A DNA stretch of 64,000 nucleotides, from contig CAWINT010000010.1 of the NCBI GenBank assembly GCA_963837515.1, positions 115,747 to 179,746 on the forward strand, given 5' to 3'. Below are positions 1-9,232 of the stretch, in pieces. The DNA comes from RYN-230 sp963837515 (GTDB lineage Bacteria > Actinomycetota > Actinomycetes > Streptosporangiales > Streptosporangiaceae). The position numbers and the translations under genes are program-made. Under the pieces are notes generated by a model. That model saw nothing but the letters and a program-made list of their open reading frames with translations. It did no database searches and was not told the origin of the DNA. Within the stretch, counting starts at the first letter, position 1. Every line of letters starts with the position of its first letter.

Positions 1-1079
1 CCGACCGCGATGGCGCCCCCGTTCACGTTGAGCTTGTCCAGGTCGATCCCGAGGTCGGTGTAGGACGGGATGACCTGCGCCGCGAACGCCTCGTTGAGTT
101 CCACCAGGTCGATGTCGTCGATGGCCATCCCGGCCCGCTGCAGCGCCTGCCGGGACGCCTGCACCGGGCCCAGCCCCATGATCTCCGGGGACAGCGCGGT
201 GACCCCGGTCGAGACGATCCGGGCCAGCGGGGTGATGCCCAGCTCGGCCGCCTTGACGTCGCTCATCACCACGACCGCGGCAGCGCCGTCGTTCAGCGGG
301 CAGCAGTTCCCCGCGGTCACCGTGCCGTCCGGGCGGAACACCGGCTGCAGGGTGGCGACCTTCTCCAGGGTCGTGCCCGGCCGTGGCCCGTCATCGGTGC
401 TGACCACGGTGCCGTCCGGCAGCGTCACCGGCGTGATATCCCGCTGCCAGAACCCGTTGGCCAGTGCCTTCTCGGCCAGGTTCTGCGACCGGACGCCGAA
501 CTCGTCCTGCGCGGCCCGGGTGATGCCGCGGATCTGGGCCAGGTTCTCGGCGGTCTGGCCCATCGCGATGTAGATGTCCGGCAGGGTGCCGTCCTCGCGC
601 GGGTCATGCCAGGCCGGGGCGCCCGCCCCGGACCGCTCCACGGTCCGCGCCTCGGCTCCGGCGAACTGCTGGTTGTGCGTGTCGGGCCAGCTGTCGCTGC
701 TGCCGTGGGCGAACCGGCTGACGCACTCCACCCCGGCGGAGACGAAGACGTCGCCCTCGCCCGCCTTGATGGCGTGGAAGGCCATCCGGGTGGTCTGCAG
801 CGAGGAGGAGCAGTACCGGGTCACCGTGGTGCCAGGCAGGTGGTCGTGGCCGAGCAGCACCGCGACCACCCGGGCCAGGTTGAAGCCCTGCTCGCCGCCG
901 GGCAGCCCGCAGCCGAGCATCAGGTCGTCGATGTCGGCCGGGTCCAGCTCGGGTACCTTGGCCAGCGCCGCGGTGATCAGCTGGCAGGCCAGGTCGTCGG
1001 GCCGGATGGTGGCGAGTGATCCCTTGAAGGCACGGCCGATGGGCGAGCGTGCGGTGGCGACGATGACTGCCTCAGTCAT
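1..1079 (-). CDS. Thiolase (acetyl-CoA C-acyltransferase), C-terminus cut by window edge
   Basis: Thiolase-family enzyme that condenses or cleaves acyl-CoA, probably in fatty-acid beta-oxidation. Starting at the ATG at 1079 the protein reads MTEAVIVATARSPIGRAFKG. The acyl-accepting cysteine is Cys90 in TRYCSSS, and the family motif LNEAFAAQ is present. The frame leaves the window at NVNGGAIAVG, just before the expected catalytic GHP histidine block, so about 30-40 residues including the second cysteine are missing only because of the edge. It is divergent from cbs and resembles the thiolase (fadA3) that I recall next to cbs in M. tuberculosis. Whether it is degradative or biosynthetic cannot be told. 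Confidence 0.93.
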   Translation of the reverse strand, partial: MTEAVIVATARSPIGRAFKGSLATIRPDDLACQLITAALAKVPELDPADIDDLMLGCGLPGGEQGFNLARVVAVLLGHDHLPGTTVTRYCSSSLQTTRMAFHAIKAGEGDVFVSAGVECVSRFAHGSSDSWPDTHNQQFAGAEARTVERSGAGAPAWHDPREDGTLPDIYIAMGQTAENLAQIRGITRAAQDEFGVRSQNLAEKALANGFWQRDITPVTLPDGTVVSTDDGPRPGTTLEKVATLQPVFRPDGTVTAGNCCPLNDGAAAVVVMSDVKAAELGITPLARIVSTGVTALSPEIMGLGPVQASRQALQRAGMAIDDIDLVELNEAFAAQVIPSYTDLGIDLDKLNVNGGAIAV

Positions 1080-1116
1080 GGCGGGGCTCCCTTGCTGCCG
1101 CGGGTGACCTCAGTGT

Positions 1117-1135
1117 TACCGATTACTGCTCGGTA
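1117..1135. promoter_or_regulatory. Candidate operator, TACCGA-N7-TCGGTA
   Basis: A perfect 6-bp inverted repeat (TACCGA / TCGGTA) with a 7-bp spacer lies between the divergent thiolase and cbs starts. Its 19-bp span suits a dimeric TetR- or GntR-type repressor such as those controlling fatty-acid degradation. It is nearer the thiolase (38 bp from its start), so that gene is the likelier target. No regulator gene is adjacent. Confidence 0.4.
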
Positions 1136-1222
1136 GCTTACGGCACGGGCCCGGCACTGTCCCGCCCCGGTGGCGGCGGTGGGATACCGTTCGGGCGACG
1201 GGGCAGTAAGGGGCAGGTGGCT

Positions 1223-2620
1223 ATGCAGGTACATGAATCCCTGATCGAGCTGGTCGGGGATACGCCGCTGGTGCGGCTGCGCGCGGTGACCCGCGAGGTC
1301 GGCGGTGGGCACGCGCCGGCGGTGCTGGCCAAGGTGGAGTACTTCAACCCCGGTGGCTCGGTCAAGGACCGCATCGCGCTGCGCATGGTGGAGGCGGCCG
1401 AGGCGTCCGGCCAGCTGCGCCTGGGCGGCACGATCGTCGAGCCCACCTCCGGCAACACCGGGGTGGGGCTGGCCATCGTGGCCGCGCAGAAGGGCTACCG
1501 GTGCTTGTTCGTCTGCCCGGACAAGGTGGGCCAGGACAAGATCAGCGTGCTCCGCGCCTACGGGGCGGAGGTGGTCGTCTGCCCGGGGGCGGTAGCGCCG
1601 GAGCACCCGGACTCCTATTACTCGGTGTCCACCCGGCTGGCGGCCGAGACCCCCGGCGGCTGGAAGCCGGACCAGTACGCCAACCCGGAGAACCCGGCGT
1701 CGCACTACTACTCCACCGGCCCGGAGATCTGGGCCCAGACCGACGGCCGGGTCACCCACTTCGTGGCCGGCATCGGCACCGGCGGCACCGTCACCGGCAC
1801 CGGGCGCTACCTCAAGGAAGCCTCCGGGGGCCGGGTCGCCGTCATCGGGGCCGACCCGGAGGGCTCGGTCTACTCCGGCGGCACCGGGCGGCCCTACCTG
1901 GTCGAGGGGGTCGGCGAAGACATCTGGCCGGCCAACTACGACCCGGCCGTGTGCGACGAGGTGATGGCGGTCAGCGACGCCGAGTCGTTCCTCATGACCC
2001 GCCGGCTGGCCCGCGAGGAGGCGCTGCTGACCGGCGGCTCCGGCGGGCTGGCCGTGGTCGCGGCGCTGCGGGTGGCGGCGGCGGCCGGGCCGGACGACGT
2101 GATCGTGGTGCTGCTGCCCGACACCGGCCGCGGCTACCTGTCCAAGATCTTCAGTGACGAGTGGATGGCCGACTACGGGTTCCTGACCGCGCCGAGCGCC
2201 GAGCCGAAGGTGGCGGACGTGCTGGGCCGCAAGCGGTCCGGGCTGCCGGAGTTCGTGCACGCGCACCCGGGGGAGACGGTGTCGGAGGCCATCGGGCTGC
2301 TGCGCGAGTACAACGTGTCCCAGCTGCCGGTGATGAAGGAGGAGCCGCCGGTCATGGTGGCCGAGGTGGTCGGCTCGATCGTGGAGCGCGACCTGCTCGA
2401 CGCGCTGGTCTCCGGCCGGGCCCGGCCGGGCGACCCGCTCGAGGGGCACATGTCCGTGCCGCTGCCGATGATCGGGTCGGGTGAGCCGGTCAGCCGGGCG
2501 GCAGCCGCGCTGGAGAAGGCCGGTGCGGCCGTGGTGCTGGTGGACGGGCGCCCGGCGGGCCTGATCACCCGGCAGGACCTGCTGACCTTCCTGGCGGGCG
2601 GGTCGTGGCACAGTGACTGA
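1223..2620 (+). CDS. cbs: Cystathionine beta-synthase
   Basis: PLP enzyme that joins serine and homocysteine to cystathionine in transsulfuration. Lys48 in FNPGGSVKDR is the PLP lysine and SGNTGVGLA is the substrate loop. GIGTGGTVTGTGRYLKE is the phosphate-binding glycine loop. Residues about 330-465 form a C-terminal pair of CBS (Bateman) modules, the usual adenosyl-ligand sensing region. An upstream in-frame GTG at 1217 exists, but AAGGGG at 1208-1213 is 9 nt from ATG 1223, so that start was chosen (465 aa). The stop overlaps the start of metB, so the two genes are translationally coupled. Confidence 0.95.
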   Translation: MQVHESLIELVGDTPLVRLRAVTREVGGGHAPAVLAKVEYFNPGGSVKDRIALRMVEAAEASGQLRLGGTIVEPTSGNTGVGLAIVAAQKGYRCLFVCPDKVGQDKISVLRAYGAEVVVCPGAVAPEHPDSYYSVSTRLAAETPGGWKPDQYANPENPASHYYSTGPEIWAQTDGRVTHFVAGIGTGGTVTGTGRYLKEASGGRVAVIGADPEGSVYSGGTGRPYLVEGVGEDIWPANYDPAVCDEVMAVSDAESFLMTRRLAREEALLTGGSGGLAVVAALRVAAAAGPDDVIVVLLPDTGRGYLSKIFSDEWMADYGFLTAPSAEPKVADVLGRKRSGLPEFVHAHPGETVSEAIGLLREYNVSQLPVMKEEPPVMVAEVVGSIVERDLLDALVSGRARPGDPLEGHMSVPLPMIGSGEPVSRAAAALEKAGAAVVLVDGRPAGLITRQDLLTFLAGGSWHSD

Positions 2621-3770
2621 TGTGACGAAAGAATCCGGCTTCGAGACCCTGGCCATCCACGCCGGCCAGGACCCCGACCCGGTGACCGGCGCGGTGGTGC
2701 CGCCGATCTACCAGGTCTCCACGTACAAGCAGGACGGCGTGGGCGGGCTGCGGTCCGGCTATGAGTACTCGCGGAGCGCCAACCCGACCCGGCGGTCACT
2801 GGAGGAGTGCCTGGCCGCGCTGGAGGGCGGCGCGGCCGGTTTCGCTTTCGCCTCCGGCATGGCGGCCGAGGACTGCCTGCTGCGCGCCGTGTGCGCGCCG
2901 GGCGACCACGTGCTGATCCCGGACGACGCGTACGGCGGCACGTACCGGCTGATGTCCACCGTGCTGGCGCACTGGGGAGTCAGCTACCGCCCGGTCCACC
3001 TCCCCGACCTGCAGGCGGTGCGGGCCGCGCTGGCCGAGCGGCCGGTCAAGGTGGTGTGGGCGGAAACGCCGACGAACCCGCTGCTGTCGGTGGCCGACAT
3101 CGCCGCCCTGGCCGGCCTGGCCCACGAGGCGGGGGCGCTCCTCGTGGTGGACAACACATTCGCCTCGCCGTACCTGCAGCAGCCGCTGGCCTTGGGCGCG
3201 GACGCGGTGGTCCACTCCACCACCAAGTACCTGGGCGGGCATTCCGACGTGGTCAGCGGGGCGGTGGTGGTGGCCGACCCGGCCCTCGGCGAGCGGCTCG
3301 GCTACCTGCAGAACGCGACCGGCGCGGTGGCCGGGCCGTTCGACGCCTGGCTGACGCTGCGCGGGGTGAAGACGCTGGCGGCCCGGATGGACCGGCACGG
3401 GGAGAACGCCGCCCGGGTGGCCGCGATGCTCGGCGCGCACCCCGCGGTGTCCCGGGTCTACTACCCGGGACTGCCCGGCCACCCCGGTTACGAAGTGGCC
3501 GTTAAGCAGATGCGGGGTTTCGGCGGGATGGTGTCCTTCCAGGTGCGCGGCGGGGAGCAGGCGGCGGTCGCGGTCTGCGGCCGGGCCCGGCTGTTCACCC
3601 TGGGCGAGTCGCTGGGCGGGGTGGAGTCACTGATCGAGCACCCTGGCCGGATGACGCACGCCTCGGCGGCGGGCTCGGCGCTGGAGGTGCCACCCGATCT
3701 GGTCCGGCTGTCGGTCGGCCTGGAAACCGCGGCGGATCTGCTGGAGGATCTGCGCCAGGCCCTCGGCTAG
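2613..3770 (+). CDS. metB: Cystathionine gamma-synthase/lyase (Cys/Met metabolism PLP enzyme)
   Basis: Second transsulfuration enzyme, 385 aa. The PLP lysine is Lys205 in HSTTKYLGGHSD; the motifs SGYEYSRSANPTR and LLVVDNTFASPYLQ are typical of the family. Synthase (O-acylhomoserine plus cysteine to cystathionine) and lyase (cystathionine to cysteine) activities are not distinguishable here; the cbs neighbour favours a role in turning homocysteine into cysteine. The GTG start at 2613 overlaps the cbs stop by 8 bp. The symbol follows the naming of the syntenic mycobacterial gene. Confidence 0.93.
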   Translation: MTDVTKESGFETLAIHAGQDPDPVTGAVVPPIYQVSTYKQDGVGGLRSGYEYSRSANPTRRSLEECLAALEGGAAGFAFASGMAAEDCLLRAVCAPGDHVLIPDDAYGGTYRLMSTVLAHWGVSYRPVHLPDLQAVRAALAERPVKVVWAETPTNPLLSVADIAALAGLAHEAGALLVVDNTFASPYLQQPLALGADAVVHSTTKYLGGHSDVVSGAVVVADPALGERLGYLQNATGAVAGPFDAWLTLRGVKTLAARMDRHGENAARVAAMLGAHPAVSRVYYPGLPGHPGYEVAVKQMRGFGGMVSFQVRGGEQAAVAVCGRARLFTLGESLGGVESLIEHPGRMTHASAAGSALEVPPDLVRLSVGLETAADLLEDLRQALG

Positions 3771-3774
3771 CGGC

Positions 3775-4380
3775 TCACGAGTTCCACACCATCAGCACCA
3801 GGATGACCAGCCAGATCAGGCTGACCACCCCGGCCATCGAGGCGATCCGGCCCCGCTCCACGGTGGCCACGTGGGCCGCGGCCGCCTGCGCCGCCGCCGT
3901 CCCAGCCGCCGTCCCAGCCGGGGGCGGCTCGACGTCGGCGGCGGTGGGGGCGGCCTCGGTGCCCGCGGCCGGCGGCCCGGCGCTGCCCGCGGCGGCAGGG
4001 GCAGGCGCGGATGCGGTTGCGGTTGCCGGTCCGGTGGCAGCCCCGGGCGCCGCGCTCGCCTCCAGCGCGGCGATGGCCCGGCCCTGATCCCGCATGATCA
4101 GCACGAGCAGCACCAGGGCCACGACGAACAAGGTCAGCGACGCGGTGATCCACGCCTTGGCCATCTCGCGCTGCGACTGGCCCTCGATGATGCCGAACAG
4201 CGCCACGCCCAGCGAGGCGGCGCCGAACACCCGGGTCATCCGGGACAGGTAGCGCAGCACGCCGATGTTGCGGGCCCGGATGTAACGGGGCGTGGACATG
4301 GTGGCAATGGTGACCGGGCCGATGGTGAAGATGACGAACGCGATGTGCAGCCACAGCATCAGCCGGTCGGTAAAGGACAT
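3775..4380 (-). CDS. Small integral membrane protein, DUF2269-like
   Basis: 201-aa membrane protein of unknown function. Hydrophobic spans lie near residues 7-28 (WLHIAFVIFTIGPVTIATM), 50-65 (FGAASLGVALFGIIEG), 76-95 (ASLTLFVVALVLLVLIM) and at the C-terminus (MAGVVSLIWLVILVLMVW). Between the third and last spans is a roughly 65-residue Ala/Pro/Gly-rich low-complexity segment, unusual for such a small protein. The N-terminal LHI...GP pattern resembles DUF2269 membrane proteins. It lies downstream of the VWA/AAA pair on the same strand, separated by a hairpin, so co-transcription is doubtful. Confidence 0.7.
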   Translation of the reverse strand: MSFTDRLMLWLHIAFVIFTIGPVTIATMSTPRYIRARNIGVLRYLSRMTRVFGAASLGVALFGIIEGQSQREMAKAWITASLTLFVVALVLLVLIMRDQGRAIAALEASAAPGAATGPATATASAPAPAAAGSAGPPAAGTEAAPTAADVEPPPAGTAAGTAAAQAAAAHVATVERGRIASMAGVVSLIWLVILVLMVWNS

Positions 4381-4404
4381 GGGCTAGATCCTAGAGCGTT
4401 GGCC

Positions 4405-4433
4405 GGGTGGCCCCCACCGGTTGAGGGCCACCC
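4405..4433 (-). terminator. Hairpin between VWA gene and membrane gene
   Basis: A perfect 9-bp stem GGGTGGCCC / GGGCCACCC with an 11-nt loop lies 17 nt past the stop of the VWA gene in its direction of transcription. No T-run follows, so it is a GC hairpin terminator or attenuator candidate only. Confidence 0.45.
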
Positions 4434-4449
4434 AGGGCCACTGACAGTC

Positions 4450-6450
4450 TTATCGGCCGGCCCGCTGCCGGGTCCGGAGGAAGTCACGCACCACGAACTC
4501 GCCGAGCCGCTCGGGGACCGCGCGGAGCACCCGGCCGCCGTTGCGCCGGGCCACCTCGTTGACGAACTCGGTCAGCCGCTCGTCCTCGGCCAGCATGAAC
4601 ACGTTGAGCGAGGCGTGCCGCCGGGTCATCTTGTCCACCTCGGCCAGGGTCAGCTGGATCGTCTCCGGGGCGGGCGGCCAGTCGAACTCCGACCGCCCGT
4701 CGCGGCGCAGGTGCGCGGTCGGCTCGCCGTCCGTGACGATCAGCACCACCGGGTCGTGTTCCGGGCGCCGGTCCAGGAACCGGCCCGCGAGCACCAGGGC
4801 GTGGTGCAGGTTGGTGCCCTGGACCATGTCCCAGCCCAGCCCGGCCAGGTCCGTCTCGCGCAGTTCCCGTGCGTAGTTGGAGAACCCGATGACCTGCATG
4901 GCGTCCTGCGGGAACCGGCTGCGCACCAGGGCGTGCAGCGCCAGCGCGGTCTGCTTGGCCGAGCCCCAGGTGCCGCGCAGCGCCATCGAGTAGGACAGGT
5001 CCACCAGCAGGCACACCGCCGCCGAGGCCCGCCGCTGCGTCTCGCCCACCTCGAAGTCCTCGCTGGTGAGGCGGACCCGCGGCGGCGTCCCCTCCCAGTG
5101 GTCCGGGTCCGCCCCGGGCCGGGAGCGGAACGCCGCGGCGTCCCGCAGCAGCGCGTTGCGCACCGTGGCGGGCGCGTCGATGGCCTGCTCGTCGCCGAAC
5201 TCCCAGCGCCGGGTGGCCCCGGTGTACTCGCCGGCCTGGCCGGCGTCGCGCTGCTCGTGGTCCCCGTAACCGCCCTCGGGCAGCTCCGCGAACACCCGGC
5301 GCAGTGCGGTCTCGCCGAGCCGGCGCACCGCCTTCGGGGTCAGTTCCAGCTGGCCGGCGTTGCGCTGCAGGTAGCCCTGCCGTTCCAGCTCGCGCTCGGT
5401 CTGCCGGAGCGCCTCCATGTCGTCCACCGCCGCCCGGCCCAGCGCCCGGCGGATCGCCGCCTCGTCGATGTCGTCGAGCCGCGCGCCCGGGTAGTCCTGG
5501 CGCAGTTCGGACTCCAGGTCGGCCAGGTCGGCCAGGTCGGCCAGGGCGGTGGTGGCGTCGCTCAGCCCGAGCGGCTCCTCTCCGGTCATCGGGTCGCCGC
5601 CCCAGGCGGCCATGTCCAGCTCCGGCCGCCGGGCGCGCAGCTGATCGGACAGCCGGGCCATCTCGGCGGCCAGCCCGGCGTCCTGCAGCGTCTGCTCCAT
5701 CAGCGCGGCCAGTTCCTCGCGCTGCTCGTCGGTCAGCGAGCCGAGCAGCCGCTGCGCCGCGGTGGCCCGGCGGACCAGCGAGTCGACCAGCTCCTCCAGG
5801 TCCTGCGGATGGTCCGGGAACATCTCGCCGTAGCGGTCCATGAAGGCGTCGAAGTCCGCCTGGGTGTGCTCGCCGCGGGCGTCCGCCTCGAGCATCTGGT
5901 TCAGCTCGGCCATCATGTCCTTGACCCGCTGCATGGCCTCCGGGTCCGGCTGCTGCAGCACGTCCTTCATGCCGCGGAACTGGCTGTCCAGGACTTCGCT
6001 GCGGAGCAGGTCCTTGAGCTGCTCGAAGGTCTGCCGGGCCGCTGCGCTGCGCCAGTTGTAGTCGGCCAGCTGGCGGATCGCCTGCGCGGTGTCGGCGGGC
6101 AGCGCGTCCAGCTCGTCCTCGCGCAGCCGCGCCTCGTCGGACGGGTCGGGGAACAGCTCGGCTCGCTCCTGCCCGATGGCGGTGTCCAGCAGCGCCCGGG
6201 CCTGGTCCAGGATGCCGTCCAGGCGGCCCCGGCCGCGGATCTCGCGCTGCCGCTCGCGCACCCGGCGCAGCAGGTCATCCAGCCCGCGCCGCCCGCTGGT
6301 GCCGCGGCGCAGCAGGTCACGCAGCGCGCTCGACGGGTCGGCGCCGTCCAGCACCGCGTCGCCCAGCTCGTCCAGCGCGCCGCGCGCGTCGAACGGCGGA
6401 GCCAGCGGATCAGGACCGTCGTGGTACTCGCCGTAGCGGTAGCCGGTCAC
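4450..6450 (-). CDS. VWA-domain protein partnered with MoxR-type AAA ATPase
   Basis: 666-aa protein, the metal-binding half of a MoxR/VWA (magnesium-chelatase-like BchI/BchD) pair that remodels or inserts cofactors into target proteins. The C-terminal VWA domain carries the MIDAS motif DLSYS near residue 483 and a downstream TDGEPT. The N-terminal two thirds are acidic and helical, rich in D/E/R/L, with segments such as ADLADLADLESE that look coiled-coil. It starts 33 bp after the AAA gene stop on the same strand, consistent with an operon. The target is unknown. There is no signal peptide, so it is probably cytoplasmic. Confidence 0.85.
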   Translation of the reverse strand: MTGYRYGEYHDGPDPLAPPFDARGALDELGDAVLDGADPSSALRDLLRRGTSGRRGLDDLLRRVRERQREIRGRGRLDGILDQARALLDTAIGQERAELFPDPSDEARLREDELDALPADTAQAIRQLADYNWRSAAARQTFEQLKDLLRSEVLDSQFRGMKDVLQQPDPEAMQRVKDMMAELNQMLEADARGEHTQADFDAFMDRYGEMFPDHPQDLEELVDSLVRRATAAQRLLGSLTDEQREELAALMEQTLQDAGLAAEMARLSDQLRARRPELDMAAWGGDPMTGEEPLGLSDATTALADLADLADLESELRQDYPGARLDDIDEAAIRRALGRAAVDDMEALRQTERELERQGYLQRNAGQLELTPKAVRRLGETALRRVFAELPEGGYGDHEQRDAGQAGEYTGATRRWEFGDEQAIDAPATVRNALLRDAAAFRSRPGADPDHWEGTPPRVRLTSEDFEVGETQRRASAAVCLLVDLSYSMALRGTWGSAKQTALALHALVRSRFPQDAMQVIGFSNYARELRETDLAGLGWDMVQGTNLHHALVLAGRFLDRRPEHDPVVLIVTDGEPTAHLRRDGRSEFDWPPAPETIQLTLAEVDKMTRRHASLNVFMLAEDERLTEFVNEVARRNGGRVLRAVPERLGEFVVRDFLRTRQRAGR

Positions 6451-6483
6451 GGAGCGGTGCCCCCTTCGAGCGCAGGGGATGGG

Positions 6484-7935
6484 TCAGGTCCGGTAGACGG
6501 CACTGCCGTCGATCACATCCTTGGACAGCCGGCGCATCAGGTACAGGCCCTCCATCGCGAACTCCAGCGCGGCGGCGGCCTCGCCGAACGACTCGCCGCC
6601 GTCCATGCCCAGCCGGTCCATGATCCGGGCCAGCCCCGGGACCTCACCGGTCCGCTCCAGCAGCGCGGCGGCGGGCACCAGCTCACCGGTCTCCACCGAC
6701 CCGCCGCCCTCGAACGTGGCCAGCACGCCGGACAGGTCGGCGCTGCCCAGCCGGGACCGGAACGTGTCGGCGACGGCCCGGCGGAGCAGGTGCTCCATCA
6801 CCTCGGTCTCCCGGCCCTCCTCGCTGACCTCGAACTCGACCTTGCCGCGCAGGCTGCCCACGACCGGCGGCAGGTCGCTGATCCGGGCCACCGGCTGCGG
6901 CTCACCGGTGAGCGCGGCGCGGCGCACGGCCGAGGCGGCCACCGCCTCGGCGGCGGCGATCGCAAACCGGGCCGACACCCCGGACCGGGAGTCCACCGCG
7001 GGCGAGGCGCGCACCAGCCGGGTGAACCGCGCGATGACCTCGACCAGGTGCTCGGGCACCACGGCGCCCGGGTCGGTGCCGTCCCACGCGGTCAGCGCCT
7101 CCTGCTGGGTCAGCGCCAGCTCGTCGTCGAGGGTCAGCGGGTAGTGGGTGCGCACCTCCGCGCCGAACCGGTCCTTGAGCGGGGTGATGATCCGGCCCCG
7201 GTTGGTGTAGTCCTCCGGGTTGGCGCTGGCCACCAGGATCAGGTCCAGCGGCAGCCGCAGCGAGTAGCCACGGACGCCGATGTCGCGTTCCTCGAGCACG
7301 TTGAGCAGCGCCACCTGGATGCGCTCGGCCAGGTCGGGCAGCTCGTTCAGGCAGAAGATGCCGCGGTTGGTGCGCGGCACCAGGCCGTAGTGCATCGTCT
7401 CCGGGTCGCCCAGGGTGCGGCCCTCGGCCACCTTGACCGGGTCGATGTCGCCGATCAGGTCGCCGACGCTGGTGTCCGGCGTGGCCAGCTTCTCCCCGTA
7501 CCGCTCGCTGCGGTGCCGCCACGTGACGGGCAGCTGATCACCCAGCTCGGCGGCCAGCCGCTGGCAGCGGGCGCAGGCCGGGTGGTAGGGGTGGTCGCTG
7601 ATCTCGCAGCCGTCCACCGCCGGGGTCCACTCGTCCAGCAGCACCGGCAGCGTGCGGATCAGCCGCGTCTTGCCCTGGCCGCGCTCGCCCAGCAGGATCG
7701 TGTCGTGCCCGGCCAGCATGGCCCGCTCGACCTGCGGCAGCACCGTCTGCCCGAAGCCGACGATGCCGGGGAAGCGGTCCTCGCCAGTGCGCATCCGGGC
7801 CAGCAGGTTACGCCGGAGCTCCTCTTTGACGGTCTCGTAGCGATGCCCGCTGGCCCGCAGTTCGCCAACGGTGGCGGCCCGCGGCGGCGCGGCGGCGCGG
7901 TCAGCGTCGGGGGTCTGGTTGTGTGACTGCACCAT
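6484..7935 (-). CDS. MoxR/BchI-type AAA+ ATPase
   Basis: 483-aa AAA+ ATPase, motor half of the pair with the VWA protein. Walker A is GERGQGKT (residues 83-90). The Walker B position reads GIFCLNELPDL, with Asn197 where most AAA+ proteins have Asp, followed by the glutamate Glu198. The sensor-1 region is LVASANPEDYTNRG. Between Walker A and B sits C110-x4-H-x2-H-x2-C121-x2-C124, a zinc-site-like cluster. Genomes often call such proteins magnesium chelatase or sigma-54 interacting; no chlorophyll genes are nearby, so a general protein-maturation role is more likely. It is divergent from the threonine deaminase gene. Confidence 0.85.
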   Translation of the reverse strand: MVQSHNQTPDADRAAAPPRAATVGELRASGHRYETVKEELRRNLLARMRTGEDRFPGIVGFGQTVLPQVERAMLAGHDTILLGERGQGKTRLIRTLPVLLDEWTPAVDGCEISDHPYHPACARCQRLAAELGDQLPVTWRHRSERYGEKLATPDTSVGDLIGDIDPVKVAEGRTLGDPETMHYGLVPRTNRGIFCLNELPDLAERIQVALLNVLEERDIGVRGYSLRLPLDLILVASANPEDYTNRGRIITPLKDRFGAEVRTHYPLTLDDELALTQQEALTAWDGTDPGAVVPEHLVEVIARFTRLVRASPAVDSRSGVSARFAIAAAEAVAASAVRRAALTGEPQPVARISDLPPVVGSLRGKVEFEVSEEGRETEVMEHLLRRAVADTFRSRLGSADLSGVLATFEGGGSVETGELVPAAALLERTGEVPGLARIMDRLGMDGGESFGEAAAALEFAMEGLYLMRRLSKDVIDGSAVYRT

Positions 7936-8011
7936 TCGACACTATGTCCCTTCCCGGGTGCTGCGCATCCGGGGCGCGCACCTGGTTGACCCGTGGTGCG
8001 AGGATGCAGGC

Positions 8012-9232
8012 ATGGTGATGACCCCCACCGCGGTGACCGCGGCGGATGTGCAGGGCGCTCACGAGGTGCTGCGTCCGATCCTGCCGCCCACGCCACTGCT
8101 GCATTCCCGGGTGCTGTCGGAGCGGCTCGGCGGCCCCGTCTACCTCAAGTGCGAGAACCTGCAGCGCACCGGCTCGTTCAAGGCCCGGGGCGCGTACCTG
8201 CGCATTTCCCGGCTCGGCGAGGCGGAGCGGGCGCACGGCGTGGTCGCGGCCAGCGCCGGCAACCACGCCCAGGGAGTCGCCTTCGCCGCCACCCACCTCG
8301 GCGTCAAGGCCACCGTCGTGATGCCCGAGGGCGCGCCGCTGCCCAAGGTCGAGGCGACCCGCGGCTACGGGGCCGACGTCATCTTCCACGGCGCGACCGT
8401 GGATGACGCCCTGGACTTCGCGCGGGAGTTCGCCGCCGAACGCGGCGCCGTGCTGATCCACCCGTTCGACCACCCGGACATCGTGGCCGGGCAGGGCACC
8501 GTCGGCCTGGAGATCCTCGAGCAGTGCCCGCCGGTGCGCACGATCGCGGTCCCGGTGGGCGGCGGCGGCCTGGCGGCCGGGATCACCGTGGCGGTCAAGG
8601 CCGCCGACCCGGCCATCGAGGTCATCGGGGTGCAGGCCGAGGCGGTCGCCGGCTACCCGGCGTCGCTGGCGGCCGGCCACCCGGTCCGGGTGGCGGCGGC
8701 CGCCACGATGGCGGACGGGATCGCCGTCTGCCGCCCCGGCGGCATCCCGTTCGAGATCATCGCCGGCTACGCCGACCGGGTGCTGACCGTGTCGGAGGAG
8801 AGCCTGTCCCGGGCGCTGCTGCTCATCCTGGAGCGGGGCAAGCAGGTGGTCGAGCCGGCCGGCGCGGCCGGGGTGGCCGGGCTGCTGGAGAACGCCGGGA
8901 CGTTCGAGCCGCCGGTGGTGGCGGTGCTGTCCGGCGGCAACATCGACCCGCTGCTGCTGTCTAAAGTGCTGCGGCACGGGCTGGCCGCGGCCGGCCGCTA
9001 CCTCACGTTCCGCTGCCGGATTCCGGACCGCCCCGGCGCGCTGGCCACGCTGCTGCGCGCGGTGGCCGGCCTGGGCGCGAACGTGCTGGACGTCGTGCAC
9101 GAGCGGGTCACGCCGCGGCTGCAGGTCGGCGAGGTGGAGGTGCTGCTCCAGGTGGAAACCCGCGGCCCGGCGCACTGCGACGAGGTCATCGCGCAGCTGC
9201 GCCAGGCCGGGTACCACATGACGTTCAGGTGA
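8012..9232 (+). CDS. Threonine ammonia-lyase (threonine dehydratase) with C-terminal ACT domain
   Basis: PLP enzyme deaminating threonine (or serine) to 2-oxobutyrate (or pyruvate). The PLP lysine is Lys57 in TGSFKARGA; ASAGNHAQGVA and the phosphate loop VGGGGLAAG are present. A single ACT regulatory domain starts about residue 330 (FRCRIPDRPGALATLLRAV). The frame is open upstream to 7871, but AGGA at 8001-8004 lies 7 nt before ATG 8012, which also matches the usual N-terminus (407 aa). One ACT domain fits the TdcB/catabolic-like class rather than classical IlvA with two, but it could still feed isoleucine synthesis. It is convergent with hppD, abutting to the base. Confidence 0.92.
   Translation: MVMTPTAVTAADVQGAHEVLRPILPPTPLLHSRVLSERLGGPVYLKCENLQRTGSFKARGAYLRISRLGEAERAHGVVAASAGNHAQGVAFAATHLGVKATVVMPEGAPLPKVEATRGYGADVIFHGATVDDALDFAREFAAERGAVLIHPFDHPDIVAGQGTVGLEILEQCPPVRTIAVPVGGGGLAAGITVAVKAADPAIEVIGVQAEAVAGYPASLAAGHPVRVAAAATMADGIAVCRPGGIPFEIIAGYADRVLTVSEESLSRALLLILERGKQVVEPAGAAGVAGLLENAGTFEPPVVAVLSGGNIDPLLLSKVLRHGLAAAGRYLTFRCRIPDRPGALATLLRAVAGLGANVLDVVHERVTPRLQVGEVEVLLQVETRGPAHCDEVIAQLRQAGYHMTFR

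Noticed and set aside
3871..7926. 1351-codon plus-strand open frame over the VWA/AAA genes
   Set aside because: It is antisense to two clear protein genes, is made of Arg/Gly/His/Pro/Gln-rich sequence with no domain, and arises from GC bias at third positions.
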